A stretch of DNA of 64,000 nt from an uncultured Pelagibacteraceae bacterium (lineage in GTDB: Bacteria; Pseudomonadota; Alphaproteobacteria; Pelagibacterales; Pelagibacteraceae). The notes under the pieces were generated by a model. That model was given only the letters and a program-made list of their open reading frames with translations, was not told the DNA's origin and did not search any database. Where the stretch lies: contig CACGCL010000005.1 of assembly GCA_902571525.1 (NCBI GenBank), forward strand, positions 1 through 64,000, given 5' to 3'. The position numbers and the translations under genes are program-made. How positions within the stretch are numbered: position 1 is the first letter of the stretch; every line of letters starts with the position of its first letter. This document shows positions 38,432 to 47,465 of the stretch, piece by piece.

Positions 38432-40828
38432 ATGGAATTTAAAAAAATTCAATTAAATGGATTTAAATCATTTGCTGACAAAACTGATTTGTTAATTGAA
38501 GAAGGTTTAACTGGTATTGTAGGACCTAATGGTTGTGGAAAGTCAAATATAGTTGAATCATTACGATGGTGTATGGGGGAAACTTCAGCAAAAAGTATGA
38601 GAGGGGCTGGGATGGAAGATGTAATTTTCTCTGGTACCTCAAATAAACCATCAAAGAATATTGCAGAAGTTACTTTAAATTTGCTAAATAATGACAATGA
38701 AGGATCTCATCAATATAAGAATTCGCCCAATATAGAAATTAAAAGAAAGTTAGAGAAAGACAAGGGTTCAAAATTTTCAATCAATGGAAAAGAGGTTAGA
38801 GCAAAAGACGCTCAGATCTTCTTCGCAGACTTATCAACTGGAGCGCATTCGCCATCCTTGATCAGTCAAGGTAGAATTGGTTCATTAGTAACAGCAAAGC
38901 CAAGTGATAGAAGAGCTATTTTAGAGGAAGCTGCAGGTATTGCAGGTCTACATGCAAGAAGACATGAGGCTGAAATTAGATTGAGCGCTGCTGAAAATAA
39001 CCTCAAAAGAGCAGATGAATTGAGACGACAACAAGAAAAACAGTTAGCAAATTTACAAAAACAAGCAGAAGAGGCAAATAAATACAAACTAATTTCAAAT
39101 GATATAAAAAAAATAGAAGCTGGCCTTTATTATCTTAAACTCCAAGATATTGATAAAGAAATTAAGCTAGAAAAAGAAATTAATCAGGACTCAGATAAAG
39201 AATTTGAAAAATTTAATAATCAAATTGAAGATTTAAAAAATAAAATACAAAATGAACTAAATAAAATCGAACCGATTAAGCAAAAAAATTTTGAAAATTT
39301 ATCAAAAATTCAAAGATTAAATTTAGAATTAAAAAGTCTAGACGAAGAAAATGTTAGAATTCAAGATGAAATAGACAAACTCAATGAAAATCTTAATATT
39401 TTAGATCAAGATAAAGATCGAGAAAAAAGTATCATAATTGATGCAAATTCGAATGAGAAAAGAATTAAAGAAGAAAAAAAAGATTTAATTGAAATAGACT
39501 CAAAATACTACGAAACCGAAAAACAATCTTCCTCGGACTTGAAAAATTTTAAAGACAAATTAAATGCAGAACTAAATTCAATTAAAAATTTAATTATATC
39601 AAAAAGAAATGATGATGCTATTTTAGCATTAGATAAATTTAAGGATACTATCGATGGTTACTCTGAAGTGTATAGTAAAAATCAAAATATTAAAAAAGAG
39701 TCTATAAAAAGGTCAGAGAGAATAAAAAATATAGATCAAGAAATCGAAAGCTGGAAAAATCTTTTAAATAAATCAGAGGTTACAATTAATAAACTTGATG
39801 ATAGAAAAAGTAAAGCACTTCAACAACTAAAAGGGTTAGAGGCTAAACCAGAAGATCAAGCAGAAAAAAAGGGTCAACTAAATGAAAATTTAAGATTATC
39901 AAATTTAGATAAAGAACAGAATGATCAATTTATTACAGAAAGTGAGAATAACTTATCAAAATTAAATAATAATTTTAATGAAGTTAAAGAAAACTCTATT
40001 GAGATTAGGGAGAGAAAAGCTAGCTCAGCTGCAACTATAGATGGATTGAACAAAAGAAGACTGGATTTACTTGAAAGAATTGAAAATGAACTTAATTTAA
40101 ATGAAGATAATATACTTGAATTCTCGAACCTAGAAGCAAATGAAGAATTTCCAGATACAGTGTCACAAGAAGAATTACTTGATAAAAAAAAACGAGAGAG
40201 AGACAAATTAGGCTCAGTTAACTTAAGAGCTGATGAAGAGACCAGCAAATACCAAGATGAAATAAAAAAAATGGAGAAAGATAGATCTGATTTAGTCACC
40301 GCTATCACAAAACTAAAAGATAGTATTAATGAATTAAATCAGAAAGGTAGAGAAAGATTAATTGAGGCTTTTGAAAAAGTTAATAGAAAATTTAATGAAG
40401 TATATACAAAACTCTTTAATGGTGGCAGTGCTAAACTTGAGTTAATTGACTCAGATGATCCACTTGATGCTGGGTTAGAGATGTTAGTTAGTCCTCCAGG
40501 AAAAAGATTGCAATCAATAACACTTTTATCTGGTGGGGAACAAGCGCTTACAGCTTTATCTTTGGTATTTGCAGTCTTTCTTACAAATCCAGCCCCAATT
40601 TGTGTTTTGGATGAAGTTGATGCTCCGCTTGATGATGCTAACGTAACTAGGTTTTGTAATTTACTTGAAGAGTTAACGAAAATTACAAAAACAAAATTTG
40701 TTATTGTTACACACCATGCATTAACAATGTCAAAAATGAACCGCCTTTATGGTGTTACAATGCCTGAGAAAGGTATTAGTCAGCTTGTTGCTGTAGATCT
40801 TGAAAAAGCTGAGAGTATGGTTGCGTAA
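38432..40828 (+). CDS. smc: SMC chromosome-segregation ATPase, short and apparently hingeless
   Basis: ABC-type ATPase that organises chromosomes. The N-terminal head has Walker A GPNGCGKSN (residues 31-39) and LEEAAGIAGLHARRHEAE. The C-terminal head has the signature LLSGGEQALTALS from residue 698 and Walker B CVLDEVDAPLDD near 727. Between them lies one long coiled-coil region from about residue 170 to 640. Usual bacterial SMC is near 1150 aa; this one is 798 aa and I see no globular hinge. A short break near residues 384-414 (NLIISKRNDDAILALDKFKD) may be the turn. atpI starts directly after the stop. Confidence 0.9.
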   Translation: MEFKKIQLNGFKSFADKTDLLIEEGLTGIVGPNGCGKSNIVESLRWCMGETSAKSMRGAGMEDVIFSGTSNKPSKNIAEVTLNLLNNDNEGSHQYKNSPNIEIKRKLEKDKGSKFSINGKEVRAKDAQIFFADLSTGAHSPSLISQGRIGSLVTAKPSDRRAILEEAAGIAGLHARRHEAEIRLSAAENNLKRADELRRQQEKQLANLQKQAEEANKYKLISNDIKKIEAGLYYLKLQDIDKEIKLEKEINQDSDKEFEKFNNQIEDLKNKIQNELNKIEPIKQKNFENLSKIQRLNLELKSLDEENVRIQDEIDKLNENLNILDQDKDREKSIIIDANSNEKRIKEEKKDLIEIDSKYYETEKQSSSDLKNFKDKLNAELNSIKNLIISKRNDDAILALDKFKDTIDGYSEVYSKNQNIKKESIKRSERIKNIDQEIESWKNLLNKSEVTINKLDDRKSKALQQLKGLEAKPEDQAEKKGQLNENLRLSNLDKEQNDQFITESENNLSKLNNNFNEVKENSIEIRERKASSAATIDGLNKRRLDLLERIENELNLNEDNILEFSNLEANEEFPDTVSQEELLDKKKRERDKLGSVNLRADEETSKYQDEIKKMEKDRSDLVTAITKLKDSINELNQKGRERLIEAFEKVNRKFNEVYTKLFNGGSAKLELIDSDDPLDAGLEMLVSPPGKRLQSITLLSGGEQALTALSLVFAVFLTNPAPICVLDEVDAPLDDANVTRFCNLLEELTKITKTKFVIVTHHALTMSKMNRLYGVTMPEKGISQLVAVDLEKAESMVA

Positions 40829-41098
40829 ATGAAAAAAGACGAGGAGCTTAAAGTTCGCCTAAAAATTGCAAAAAAGAAAATAAATTCAAAAAAAGAACTC
40901 TCTGCCCAATCTAATTTTGGACAGGCCTTTAAAATGAGCACTGAGCTCGTTTCTGCGGTTTTAGTTGGGACAATTATTGGGTTTATTTTAGACACTTGGT
41001 TTGATACTAAACCATGGTTAATTTTAATTTTTTTTTTTGTAGGTGTTGTAGCGGGTATTACAAATGTTATTAATTCTGCAAAAAAAATACAAAAATAG
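40829..41098 (+). CDS. atpI: ATP synthase protein I
   Basis: Small membrane protein (89 aa) that helps assemble the c-ring. A charged N-terminus of about 30 residues is followed by two membrane helices (about residues 42-56 and 63-80), with the conserved GTIIGFILDTWFDTKPW between them. First gene of the Fo operon and 6 bp ahead of atpB. The position upstream of atpB and the AtpI pattern make the call firm. Confidence 0.9.
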   Translation: MKKDEELKVRLKIAKKKINSKKELSAQSNFGQAFKMSTELVSAVLVGTIIGFILDTWFDTKPWLILIFFFVGVVAGITNVINSAKKIQK

Positions 41099-41104
41099 AT
41101 TTTT

Positions 41105-41839
41105 ATGGCCGCAAATCCAATGTATCAATTCAATGTTTATAGAATTGGACCAGAAATAAAAATAGGGGAAATTGATATATCGTTCACCAATGCAAGCTTA
41201 TTTATGGTCATAAGTGCAATAGCTATATTATTTGTTTTCAATCTTGGATCAAAGAAAAAATCTCTCATACCCGATAAAATACAATTATTATCTGAACTAA
41301 GTTATTCATTTATTTCAAAAATGATAAATGATACAGCGGGAGTAAAAGCAAAGCCTTATTTTTCATTTATATTTTCTTTATTTATGTTTGTGTTGTTTTG
41401 CAACATGTTTGGAATGATACCTTATTCATTTACGGTAACTAGTCACATTATAGTTACTTTTGTTTTAGCAGCGTTTATCTTTATTGGGGTAACTGTTATT
41501 GGTTTTTTAAAACATGGTTTCGGATATTTGAAACTTTTTGTCCCGAGCGGCGTACCAATTTTTCTTTTACCATTAATAATTGTTATTGAGATAATCTCTT
41601 ATCTGAGCAGACCAGTCAGTTTATCTGTGAGATTATTTGCTAACATGATGGCTGGTCATACAATGATGAAGGTATTTGGAGGTTTTGTGGTAAGTCTAGG
41701 AATAATGGGAGGTTGGCTTCCATTAGGCTTTTCAGTTGCATTAACAGGTTTAGAAATATTAGTTGCTTTTCTTCAAGCTTATGTATTTGCAATTTTAACA
41801 TGTATATATTTAAATGATGCATTAAATTTACACCATTAA
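41105..41839 (+). CDS. atpB: ATP synthase Fo subunit a
   Basis: Membrane subunit that forms the proton half-channels against the c-ring. Five to six helices in 244 aa. The essential arginine is in SRPVSLSVRLFANMMAGHTMM, and GLEILVAFLQAYVFAILTCIYL is the last-helix motif. The start NPMYQFNVYRIGPEIKIG is typical of alphaproteobacteria. The F1 genes are not in the window, consistent with the split Fo/F1 operons of alphaproteobacteria. Confidence 0.97.
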   Translation: MAANPMYQFNVYRIGPEIKIGEIDISFTNASLFMVISAIAILFVFNLGSKKKSLIPDKIQLLSELSYSFISKMINDTAGVKAKPYFSFIFSLFMFVLFCNMFGMIPYSFTVTSHIIVTFVLAAFIFIGVTVIGFLKHGFGYLKLFVPSGVPIFLLPLIIVIEIISYLSRPVSLSVRLFANMMAGHTMMKVFGGFVVSLGIMGGWLPLGFSVALTGLEILVAFLQAYVFAILTCIYLNDALNLHH

Positions 41840-41846
41840 AAGGAGG
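41840..41846 (+). promoter_or_regulatory. Strong Shine-Dalgarno before atpE
   Basis: AAGGAGG lies 5 nt before the atpE ATG at 41852. It is a near-perfect anti-16S complement, whereas most starts in this window have weak or no such site or overlap an upstream gene. It fits the need for many more copies of subunit c than of other Fo subunits from one transcript. Confidence 0.75.
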
Positions 41847-41851
41847 ATAGT

Positions 41852-42079
41852 ATGGAACTAGAAGCAGCAAAAATGATTGGAGCAGGTCTCGCGGCAATAG
41901 CGTTAGCCGGCGCAGGGGTAGGTATCGGAATTATTTTCGGTAACTATTTGTCTGGTGCAATGAGAAATCCATCTGCAGCCCAAAAACAGTTTCCTAATTT
42001 ATTATTAGGTTTCGCTTTGGCTGAAGCCACAGGTCTTTTTGGACTTGTTGTTGCATTAATTATTTTATTTGCATTTTAA
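41852..42079 (+). CDS. atpE: ATP synthase Fo subunit c
   Basis: Proteolipid that forms the rotating ring. At 75 aa it has two helices joined by the polar loop MRNPSAAQKQFPN. The ion-binding carboxylate is Glu58 in FALAEATGLFGLV. The Gln and Ser/Thr pattern typical of sodium-type rings is not seen in helix 1, so proton coupling is the likely choice. The N-terminal helix carries the usual Ala/Gly-rich GAGVGIGIIFGNYLSG. Confidence 0.97.
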   Translation: MELEAAKMIGAGLAAIALAGAGVGIGIIFGNYLSGAMRNPSAAQKQFPNLLLGFALAEATGLFGLVVALIILFAF

Positions 42080-42088
42080 ATTAAGTTT

Positions 42089-42661
42089 GTGAAAAAAATA
42101 ATAATTTACCTATTAGCACTTTTTAGCGTAGCTCAAATTGCTATAAGTGCTGAAACGGGTGGTATGCCCCAATTAGATCCTAAATTTTGGATTTCCCAAA
42201 TATTTTGGTTAGTTGTTACTTTTGGAATTTTATTGATTGTATTGTCTAAATTTATTTTACCAAAAATAAGAAACAACTTAGAGACAAGAAAATCACAAAT
42301 AATGGAAAATATTGAAATTGCAGATAATCAAAAAATAAATGGTGAAAAAAATCTAAAAGAATACGATAAGATAATTTTTGATGCTAAGCTTACAGCTAAA
42401 AAAACTTTTAATTTGGCAAAGGAAAAAATACAATTAGATTTAACCAAAGAAAGAGAAAAGTTAGAAGGTGAGCTTAATTCTGAGATTGATGATGTTGAGA
42501 AAGAAATAAATGATTTAAAAAAATCTGCTCCAGAGAAAATAAGTTCAATAGCAGTTGATGCTGCGTCTGAAATTGTCAATAAACTAACCGAAGTTAAAGT
42601 GAATAAAAACAACGTTTCAGAAATTGTCGATGAACAAATCAAGCTTTTAGGAAATAAATAA
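42089..42661 (+). CDS. atpG: ATP synthase Fo subunit b'
   Basis: Peripheral-stalk subunit. In 190 aa: a hydrophobic N-terminal leader, then PQLDPKFWISQIFWLVVTFG and LIVLSKFILPKIRNNLETRK as the membrane helix and start of the stalk, followed by a charged coiled coil to the end. Presence of both b' and b is typical of alphaproteobacteria and phototrophs. The start codon is GTG at 42089. The stop overlaps the atpF start by 1 bp. Which copy is called b or b' follows gene order. Confidence 0.9.
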   Translation: MKKIIIYLLALFSVAQIAISAETGGMPQLDPKFWISQIFWLVVTFGILLIVLSKFILPKIRNNLETRKSQIMENIEIADNQKINGEKNLKEYDKIIFDAKLTAKKTFNLAKEKIQLDLTKEREKLEGELNSEIDDVEKEINDLKKSAPEKISSIAVDAASEIVNKLTEVKVNKNNVSEIVDEQIKLLGNK

Positions 42662-43161
42662 TGGTTTTTGATGCAACTTTTTGGGTAGCAATTTCTTTCA
42701 TCATTTTTTGTGGAGTATTAATTTATTTAAAAGTCCCTTTTAAAATTAACGAAAGTCTAAATAAATTAATTGCTGATATAAAAAATGAACTTCAAGAAAG
42801 TGAAAAATTAAGAAAAGAAACAAAACAATTTTTGGATCAATCCCAGTCAAAATTAAACGCATCTTCAGATGAAACAAAAATTATAATAGAGAGTGCTAAA
42901 AAAGATACCAATATTATGGTTCAACAAATGAAAGATAAATTTAATAAAGCTGCTGATATTAAAAAAAGATTAACCGAAGAAAAAATTACACAAATGAAAA
43001 AACAAGCAATAAAAGAGATAACAAATATATCTTTAGATATTGCGCTCATCTCAGTAGAAAAAATAATAAAAAATTCAATAGATAAGTCAAAATTAGATAA
43101 TATTTTCCAAAAAAATATTAAAGAAAGTAAAGAAGCGCTTAAAAAATTAAAATCGAACTAA
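42661..43161 (+). CDS. atpF: ATP synthase Fo subunit b
   Basis: Second stalk subunit, 166 aa. One N-terminal helix (FWVAISFIIFCGVLIYLKVP) leads into a long charged coiled coil, which binds delta of F1. It ends the Fo operon. A 43 bp gap separates it from crtI with no clear terminator hairpin, so read-through into the carotenoid genes is possible. Confidence 0.92.
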   Translation: MVFDATFWVAISFIIFCGVLIYLKVPFKINESLNKLIADIKNELQESEKLRKETKQFLDQSQSKLNASSDETKIIIESAKKDTNIMVQQMKDKFNKAADIKKRLTEEKITQMKKQAIKEITNISLDIALISVEKIIKNSIDKSKLDNIFQKNIKESKEALKKLKSN

Positions 43162-43204
43162 AAATTTTCTTACTTTCGAATTTAAAAAAATATAAATTGT
43201 TAAT

Positions 43205-44662
43205 ATGAAATCTATAATAATTGGTTCAGGATTTGGTGGTTTATCAGCTGCGTTGAGGCTAAAAGCTAAGGGGCATGATGTTACTTTAGTTGAAAAACAT
43301 AAAGATTTAGGGGGAAGAGCAAGAGTTTTTGAAAGGAACGGATTTAAGTTTGATGCTGGCCCTACTGTAATTACTGCGCCATATTTAATAAACGAATTAT
43401 TTGAATTGTTTGGAAAAAATGCAGACGATTATTTAAATATTAAGCCGCTAAAAACCTGGTACCAATTTGTTTTCGAGGACGGTTATAGATTTAATTATTC
43501 TGGAAATGAGGAAGAAATGAAAAGACAAATTTCACAAATTTCAAATAAGGATATCTACGGCTATTTAAATCTCGTAAATTTCACTAAAAAGATTTTTGAT
43601 AAAGGCTATTTAGAACTTTCTGATGTTCCTTTTAATAAACCTTTTTTTATGCTCAAACAGATTCCATCCTTGCTAAAACTTAAAAGTTATAAATCAGTTT
43701 ACTCACTAGTTTCTTCATACGTCAAAAATGAAAAGTTAAGAAGAATATTTAGTATGCATCCACTCTTAGTGGGGGGAAATCCATTCACAACAACATCTAT
43801 ATACGGCTTAATATTATATTTAGAAAAAAAGTGGGGAATTCACTATTCCATAGGTGGAACAGGTAATATTGTTAAAGGCTTGGAAACTTTAATGATAGAA
43901 GAAAATATAAAAGTGATTAAAGGAGTAGAAGCTAAAAAAATTATTGAAGATAATAAAAATATTAAAGGTGTTGAATTAAATAATGGTGAAAAAATATTAG
44001 CAGATAATGTTGTTTGTAATGCTGATCCACCAGGAGTGTATGAAAAATTATTAAATCAAAAAAAAGGAAATTTATTTTTTAATTGGAAAAGAAATAGAAT
44101 GGATTATTCAATGGGTTTGTTTGTTTATTATTTTGGAACAAATAAAGTTTATAGTGATGTAGAGCATCATACGATAAAATTTGGAAATAAGTATAAAGAA
44201 CACCTTGATGATATATTTAATAAGAAAAAACTAAACGATGATATAAGTTATTATTTACATAGACCAACCGCTACAGATAAATCAATGGCTCCTGAAGGAA
44301 ATGATTGTTTTTATGTTTTAGTACCAGTTCCAAATAAACAATCGAATATTGATTGGTCCATAGAGGGAGAAAAAATTAAAAAACTTGTTATTAGAAAAAT
44401 GCAGAATGATTTATTGCCAGATCTTGAAAAAAATATAGTAGAGGATTTTTATTTAACTCCTGATTATTTTGAAAATCATTTAAATACAAAATTTGGATCA
44501 GGTTTTTCAATCCAGCCAAAATTTACTCAATCTGCATACTTTCGTTTTCACAATAAGTCAGAAGTTTACAAAGGGTTATATTTCGTTGGTGCTGGTACTC
44601 ACCCCGGTGCAGGAGTACCTGGTGTACTATCTTCCGCTAAAGTATTAGATAAAATATTGTAA
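43205..44662 (+). CDS. crtI: Phytoene desaturase CrtI
   Basis: FAD enzyme that desaturates phytoene to lycopene, feeding beta-carotene and retinal synthesis. N-terminal FAD motif IIGSGFGGLSAALRLKAKGH, then GGRARVFERNGFKFDAGPTVITAP. The C-terminal signature is YFVGAGTHPGAGVPGVLSSA. The 485 aa length is normal. The gene starts the crtI-crtB-crtY-blh run, and its stop overlaps crtB by 1 bp. No crtE (GGPP synthase) is seen in the window. Confidence 0.96.
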   Translation: MKSIIIGSGFGGLSAALRLKAKGHDVTLVEKHKDLGGRARVFERNGFKFDAGPTVITAPYLINELFELFGKNADDYLNIKPLKTWYQFVFEDGYRFNYSGNEEEMKRQISQISNKDIYGYLNLVNFTKKIFDKGYLELSDVPFNKPFFMLKQIPSLLKLKSYKSVYSLVSSYVKNEKLRRIFSMHPLLVGGNPFTTTSIYGLILYLEKKWGIHYSIGGTGNIVKGLETLMIEENIKVIKGVEAKKIIEDNKNIKGVELNNGEKILADNVVCNADPPGVYEKLLNQKKGNLFFNWKRNRMDYSMGLFVYYFGTNKVYSDVEHHTIKFGNKYKEHLDDIFNKKKLNDDISYYLHRPTATDKSMAPEGNDCFYVLVPVPNKQSNIDWSIEGEKIKKLVIRKMQNDLLPDLEKNIVEDFYLTPDYFENHLNTKFGSGFSIQPKFTQSAYFRFHNKSEVYKGLYFVGAGTHPGAGVPGVLSSAKVLDKIL

Positions 44663-45510
44663 TGTCAAATAACCTAATCTCGACACATGCGAAATCGTTT
44701 AGTTGGGCAGGTTTTTTTTTAGCTAAACAAACGTTCAAAAATGGATCAAGTCTTTATGACTTTTGTCGAACTTTAGATGACATAGCAGATGAAAACACAT
44801 CTTTAGACTCAAAAAAACAAAAATTTAATAAAATGAAAAAAGATTTCGTTGAAAGAAACTTTGAAAATATTTTAATTAAAAATATCGATAATCTTATTAA
44901 GAAATTTAATATTTCAGAAAAAGTAGTTCTTGATCTTTTTGATGGTATTGAATCAGATATTAAAGAAAATATTGAATTTAAAACAAAGAGGGAGTTACTT
45001 TTGTACTCATACAGAGTTGCTGGTACAGTAGGACTAATGATGGCAAAAATATTAAAAGTAGATTCAAAAATTGCTCTTAGATCTGCAGTAGATCTTGGAA
45101 TAGCAATGCAATTAACTAATATAGCGAGGGACGTGGTAGAGGATAGTGATAGAAATAGAAAATATATAGATCATAATTTTACGAAAATAAAAGAGACATT
45201 AGGTATAGCTGAACTATTTTATAAAAGCTCTTTTAAATCTATAAAAGAAATTCCTCTTGTAAATAGATTTGCAATTTTAGTTGCTCGAAGAGTTTATAGG
45301 CAAATTGGAAATAATATAATAAAAAAAAAAAATTTAATGAATTATAATAATTCTGGAAAAATTTTTGTTAACAAAATTGGTAAAATCAAACAGACAATAT
45401 TTAGTATATTTGATCTATTCGTATTAATATTCTCTAAATCAGATATTCATTTAACTGATGAAGAACATATGGAAATTAGTAAGGAAATTAATTTGAATGA
45501 AAGATTTTGA
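44662..45510 (+). CDS. crtB: Phytoene synthase CrtB
   Basis: Condenses two geranylgeranyl diphosphates to phytoene. The two Mg-binding aspartate-rich motifs are DFCRTLDDIADE (near residue 28) and NIARDVVEDSDRNRKYI (near residue 153). YRVAGTVGLMMAKIL lies between them. Length (282 aa) is a little short. An in-frame run of twelve A occurs at 45321-45332. It overlaps crtY by 14 bp. Confidence 0.95.
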   Translation: MSNNLISTHAKSFSWAGFFLAKQTFKNGSSLYDFCRTLDDIADENTSLDSKKQKFNKMKKDFVERNFENILIKNIDNLIKKFNISEKVVLDLFDGIESDIKENIEFKTKRELLLYSYRVAGTVGLMMAKILKVDSKIALRSAVDLGIAMQLTNIARDVVEDSDRNRKYIDHNFTKIKETLGIAELFYKSSFKSIKEIPLVNRFAILVARRVYRQIGNNIIKKKNLMNYNNSGKIFVNKIGKIKQTIFSIFDLFVLIFSKSDIHLTDEEHMEISKEINLNERF

Positions 45511-46561
45511 TTACATTATTATTGGGGGCGGATGCGCTGGTTTATCCCTTGCGTATGAATTAGATACTAGAAATAAGTTGAAAGATAAAACTCTTGCTAT
45601 AATTGAAACGAGGAGCGGATATAAAAGAGATAAGACTTGGTCATTTTGGAAAGTTATAGATCATAATTTTGAGGATTGTGTTATCAAAAGTTGGGATAAT
45701 TTTTCAGTAAATACAGAAACAGGCCACCACGAAATTAAAAATAAAGACTACCCTTATCAAACTATTGATAGTGGCCTTTTTTATGAAAAAATTCTTAAAC
45801 GAATAAGTTTAAATAAAAATATAAAATTTTACAAAAATACAGAAAATCTTAATCTTCAAGACTCTATAATATTCAATAGCATTCCACCTAAAAGTAATAA
45901 TGAGTTAAACCTTTGGCAACACTTTAAAGGTGTGGAAATAAAAACAGAAAAAAATATTTTTGATGATGAAATTTTTAATTTAATGGATTTTAATTGTGAT
46001 CAAAGAAAAAATGTTCATTTTTTTTACACTCTTCCTTTTGCAAAAAATAAGGCATTAATTGAAACAACCTGGCTGTCTAAACTAAACAACAATACGTTAA
46101 ATGATTACGACACTCAGCTTCAAGATTATATTAAAAATATTTTAAAGATTAAAAATTATGAAATTAGATATAAAGAGCAAGGAGCAATACCGTTGTTTTT
46201 TCCAAAATCTGAAAAAAAGAATAATACAATTAATATAGGATCTGCTGGTGGTATGACAAGATTAAGCACAGGATATACCTTTTTTAATATTCAAGATCAT
46301 TCAAGATATATAGTTAATCAAATTGAAAACATTAAAAATGCAGAAATTTATGATATTGGAAGAAAATACCGATTTTTAGATAATATTTTTTTAAAAGTTT
46401 TAAATAGATACCCTGAAAAAATGCCAAGTATATTCTTTAACATGTTTCAAGCACCTTCAAGATCAGTAATTAAATTTTTGTCGAACAAAAGTAATATTTT
46501 AGATGACTTAACAGTAATCCTTAAAATGCCAAAGTGGTTATTTATAAAGAATATTTTTTAA
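45497..46561 (+). CDS. crtY: Lycopene beta-cyclase CrtY
   Basis: Closes both ends of lycopene to give beta-carotene. The N-terminus has the flavin-binding DYIIIGGGCAGLSLAYEL. The signature RDKTWSFWKV follows near residue 45, and GSAGGMTRLSTGYTFFNIQ near residue 250 is the conserved late motif of the CrtY family. The 354 aa length is typical. blh follows 4 bp later. Confidence 0.94.
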   Translation: MKDFDYIIIGGGCAGLSLAYELDTRNKLKDKTLAIIETRSGYKRDKTWSFWKVIDHNFEDCVIKSWDNFSVNTETGHHEIKNKDYPYQTIDSGLFYEKILKRISLNKNIKFYKNTENLNLQDSIIFNSIPPKSNNELNLWQHFKGVEIKTEKNIFDDEIFNLMDFNCDQRKNVHFFYTLPFAKNKALIETTWLSKLNNNTLNDYDTQLQDYIKNILKIKNYEIRYKEQGAIPLFFPKSEKKNNTINIGSAGGMTRLSTGYTFFNIQDHSRYIVNQIENIKNAEIYDIGRKYRFLDNIFLKVLNRYPEKMPSIFFNMFQAPSRSVIKFLSNKSNILDDLTVILKMPKWLFIKNIF

Positions 46562-46565
46562 CATA

Positions 46566-47465
46566 ATGAGTAAAATTAATTATTATCATTCTTTAATTTT
46601 TTTTAATTTATGTATTTTTTTATCAGCATTTGAATTTTTAAGAAATGATGACCCTTTAATTGTTTGCTTATTTTTAATATTGATTTTGGGTATATCACAC
46701 GGTGCACTTGATCATCTTAAAGGTACAAAACTTCTAAAAATTTATAACTATAGGTCCACCTTATTATTTTATGTTTCATATATTTTTGTCGGATTATCTG
46801 TAATTATATTTTGGCTTATATTCCCAAAATTAATATTGATATTATTTTTGATAGTGGCAAGCTATCATTTCGGTAAAGAGGATTCAGAATTCATTAACAG
46901 CTCGTCTAATTTTGAATTGATATATTTCTTAAAAGGGTGTGTGATTATTGTAGCTCCATTAATTTTCCATAGATCCGAGACACTAGCTATTTTTGAATAT
47001 TTAAATTTTGAAATTTCTGAAAGCATTTTGATAACTAATGTCTTTCTTTGGTCAATTTTAATATTAAGCTTTATTGCAAATATTTTAATCTCATTGAATA
47101 AAAATTTTGAGATAAAGTCTTTACTACTTATGGACTATATCTCAATTTTAATTTTAAATTTCTTTTTAAATCCTTTGTTGGCTTTTACAATTTATTTTTG
47201 TTTTTTGCATTCAACTAGACATTCATTTAAACTGTCTAACGAACTTAACAAAAAATCACTAATAGAGGGTTTCAAGAAATTCACTTTAAAAGCAATACCT
47301 CTGACAATTGTAACTGCTATTTTATTTGTAATATCTTTAATTATTTTAAAAAATTATTATGTGTTGGATAATGCTGTATCGAAAATTATATTTATTGGTT
47401 TGGCGTCTTTAACCTTTCCGCATATATTGCTTGAATATCTTTTAGAAAAAAATGAGAAAAAATGA
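46566..47465 (+). CDS. blh: Beta-carotene 15,15'-dioxygenase, Brp/Blh family
   Basis: Integral membrane enzyme that cleaves beta-carotene to two retinals for rhodopsin. In 299 aa there are about eight hydrophobic segments. The iron-binding histidine regions are SHGALDH (residues 44-50), ASYHFGKED (near 101) and FLHSTRHSFKL (near 215). No rhodopsin gene lies in the window, so one is expected elsewhere in the genome. The last 14 bp overlap ispH. Confidence 0.93.
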   Translation: MSKINYYHSLIFFNLCIFLSAFEFLRNDDPLIVCLFLILILGISHGALDHLKGTKLLKIYNYRSTLLFYVSYIFVGLSVIIFWLIFPKLILILFLIVASYHFGKEDSEFINSSSNFELIYFLKGCVIIVAPLIFHRSETLAIFEYLNFEISESILITNVFLWSILILSFIANILISLNKNFEIKSLLLMDYISILILNFFLNPLLAFTIYFCFLHSTRHSFKLSNELNKKSLIEGFKKFTLKAIPLTIVTAILFVISLIILKNYYVLDNAVSKIIFIGLASLTFPHILLEYLLEKNEKK

